From Intestinibacillus sp050255995 (lineage in GTDB: Bacteria; Bacillota; Clostridia; Oscillospirales; Butyricicoccaceae): a DNA stretch of 14,444 nt. Both the position numbers and the translations under genes were made by a program. The stretch is taken from the NCBI GenBank assembly GCA_050255995.1, contig JBFWIM010000039.1:1-14444 (forward strand), written 5' to 3'. The notes beneath the pieces were generated by a model that saw nothing but the letters and a program-made list of their open reading frames with translations, did not search any database and had not been told where the DNA came from. Position 1 is the first letter of the stretch; each line of letters begins with the position of its first letter. Below are positions 14,126 to 14,444 of this stretch, piece by piece.

Positions 14126-14444
14126 TTGAAACAAGAGAGAAGCAGTTTCACAAACCGTATCGGCTTCGTGCTGGCGGCGGCCGGATCTGCGGTAGGCCTG
14201 GGAAACCTTTGGCGTTTCCCGTATCTCGCGGCCAAATATGGCGGCGGTATTTTTTTGCTGGTATATATCATACTGGCGGTCACGTTTGGTTTTGCACTGA
14301 TGATCACGGAGATCGCGATCGGGCGCAGAACCCGGCTGTCCTGTATCGCCGCTTACAAGGCGCTGGACAAGCGCTTCGGGTTCCTTGGGTGGCTGTCTTC
14401 GGCCGTGCCGGTCATTATTGTACCGTATTACTGCGTAATCGGCG
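14126..14444 (+). CDS. NSS (SNF) family sodium-dependent amino-acid/neurotransmitter-type symporter, 5' part
   Basis: This is a polytopic Na+-coupled uptake transporter of the LeuT fold; 106 codons are visible before the window edge. TM1 carries the family signature GNLWRFP at residues 26-32, preceded by GFVLAAAGSAVGLG, which builds the Na+ and substrate sites. TM2 covers about 41-62 (IFLLVYIILAVTFGFALMI, followed by TEIAIGRRTR). A third hydrophobic segment begins near residue 86. The start is TTG at 14126, set by GGAGGT 6 nt upstream; no ATG or GTG in frame precedes TM1. Bacterial NSS proteins mostly carry amino acids such as tryptophan, leucine or tyrosine; the substrate here is not evident. 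The remainder lies beyond the right edge. Confidence 0.93.
   Translation, partial: MKQERSSFTNRIGFVLAAAGSAVGLGNLWRFPYLAAKYGGGIFLLVYIILAVTFGFALMITEIAIGRRTRLSCIAAYKALDKRFGFLGWLSSAVPVIIVPYYCVIG

Overview
The window looks like chromosome of a GC-rich Clostridia-type Bacillota, possibly a gut Oscillospiraceae relative. The reasons are strong AGGAGG-type ribosome binding sites, GTG and TTG starts, many U-tailed intrinsic terminators, and gene families typical of that group (OpuC-type transporter, YitT, ABC-F protein, clostridial-style ferredoxins). No tRNA, rRNA, CRISPR array or insertion sequence was seen.

Layout. Positions 1-2125 (minus strand) hold a translationally coupled osmoprotectant ABC operon: an OpuCA-type ATPase with a CBS pair, an OpuCB-type permease, and a second permease cut by the window edge. 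Just upstream (2268-2900, minus) is a GntR-type regulator with a TrkA_C/RCK_C domain, the architecture of the c-di-AMP sensor BusR. Between them lies a promoter whose -10 box sits between the arms of an 11-bp inverted repeat. Upstream again is a TtcA-like tRNA thiolation gene (2960-3712, minus). Positions 3860-4869 carry the rplM-rpsI operon with a clear promoter and terminator. Positions about 4870-6060 are distinctly AT-rich. They hold an orphan membrane-anchored protein, a tiny membrane-peptide ORF split at a slippery T6C heptamer, probable decayed sequence and a terminator. recQ (minus) and a YitT-family gene (plus) then diverge from 7930/8105.

From 9066 to 10581 there is a redox-looking operon: a two-cluster Fe-S protein, a small ferredoxin and a cupin. 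Its promoter carries a CRP/FNR-geometry palindrome centred at about -41.5. From 10625 to 13942 come two probable drug-resistance genes. The first is an ABC-F protein behind a leader with a mutually exclusive antiterminator/terminator arrangement and tiny upstream ORFs. The second is a MATE exporter with its own promoter. The window ends in the 5' part of an NSS (SNF) sodium symporter that starts at TTG behind a structured leader.

The most interesting signals are the ABC-F leader (10661-10852), the BusR-like/Opu regulatory unit (2158-2900), the class II-positioned palindrome at 9066-9085, and the slippery heptamer in the small ORF at 5577-5713. All functional calls come from reading motifs in the sequence. 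No database search was run.
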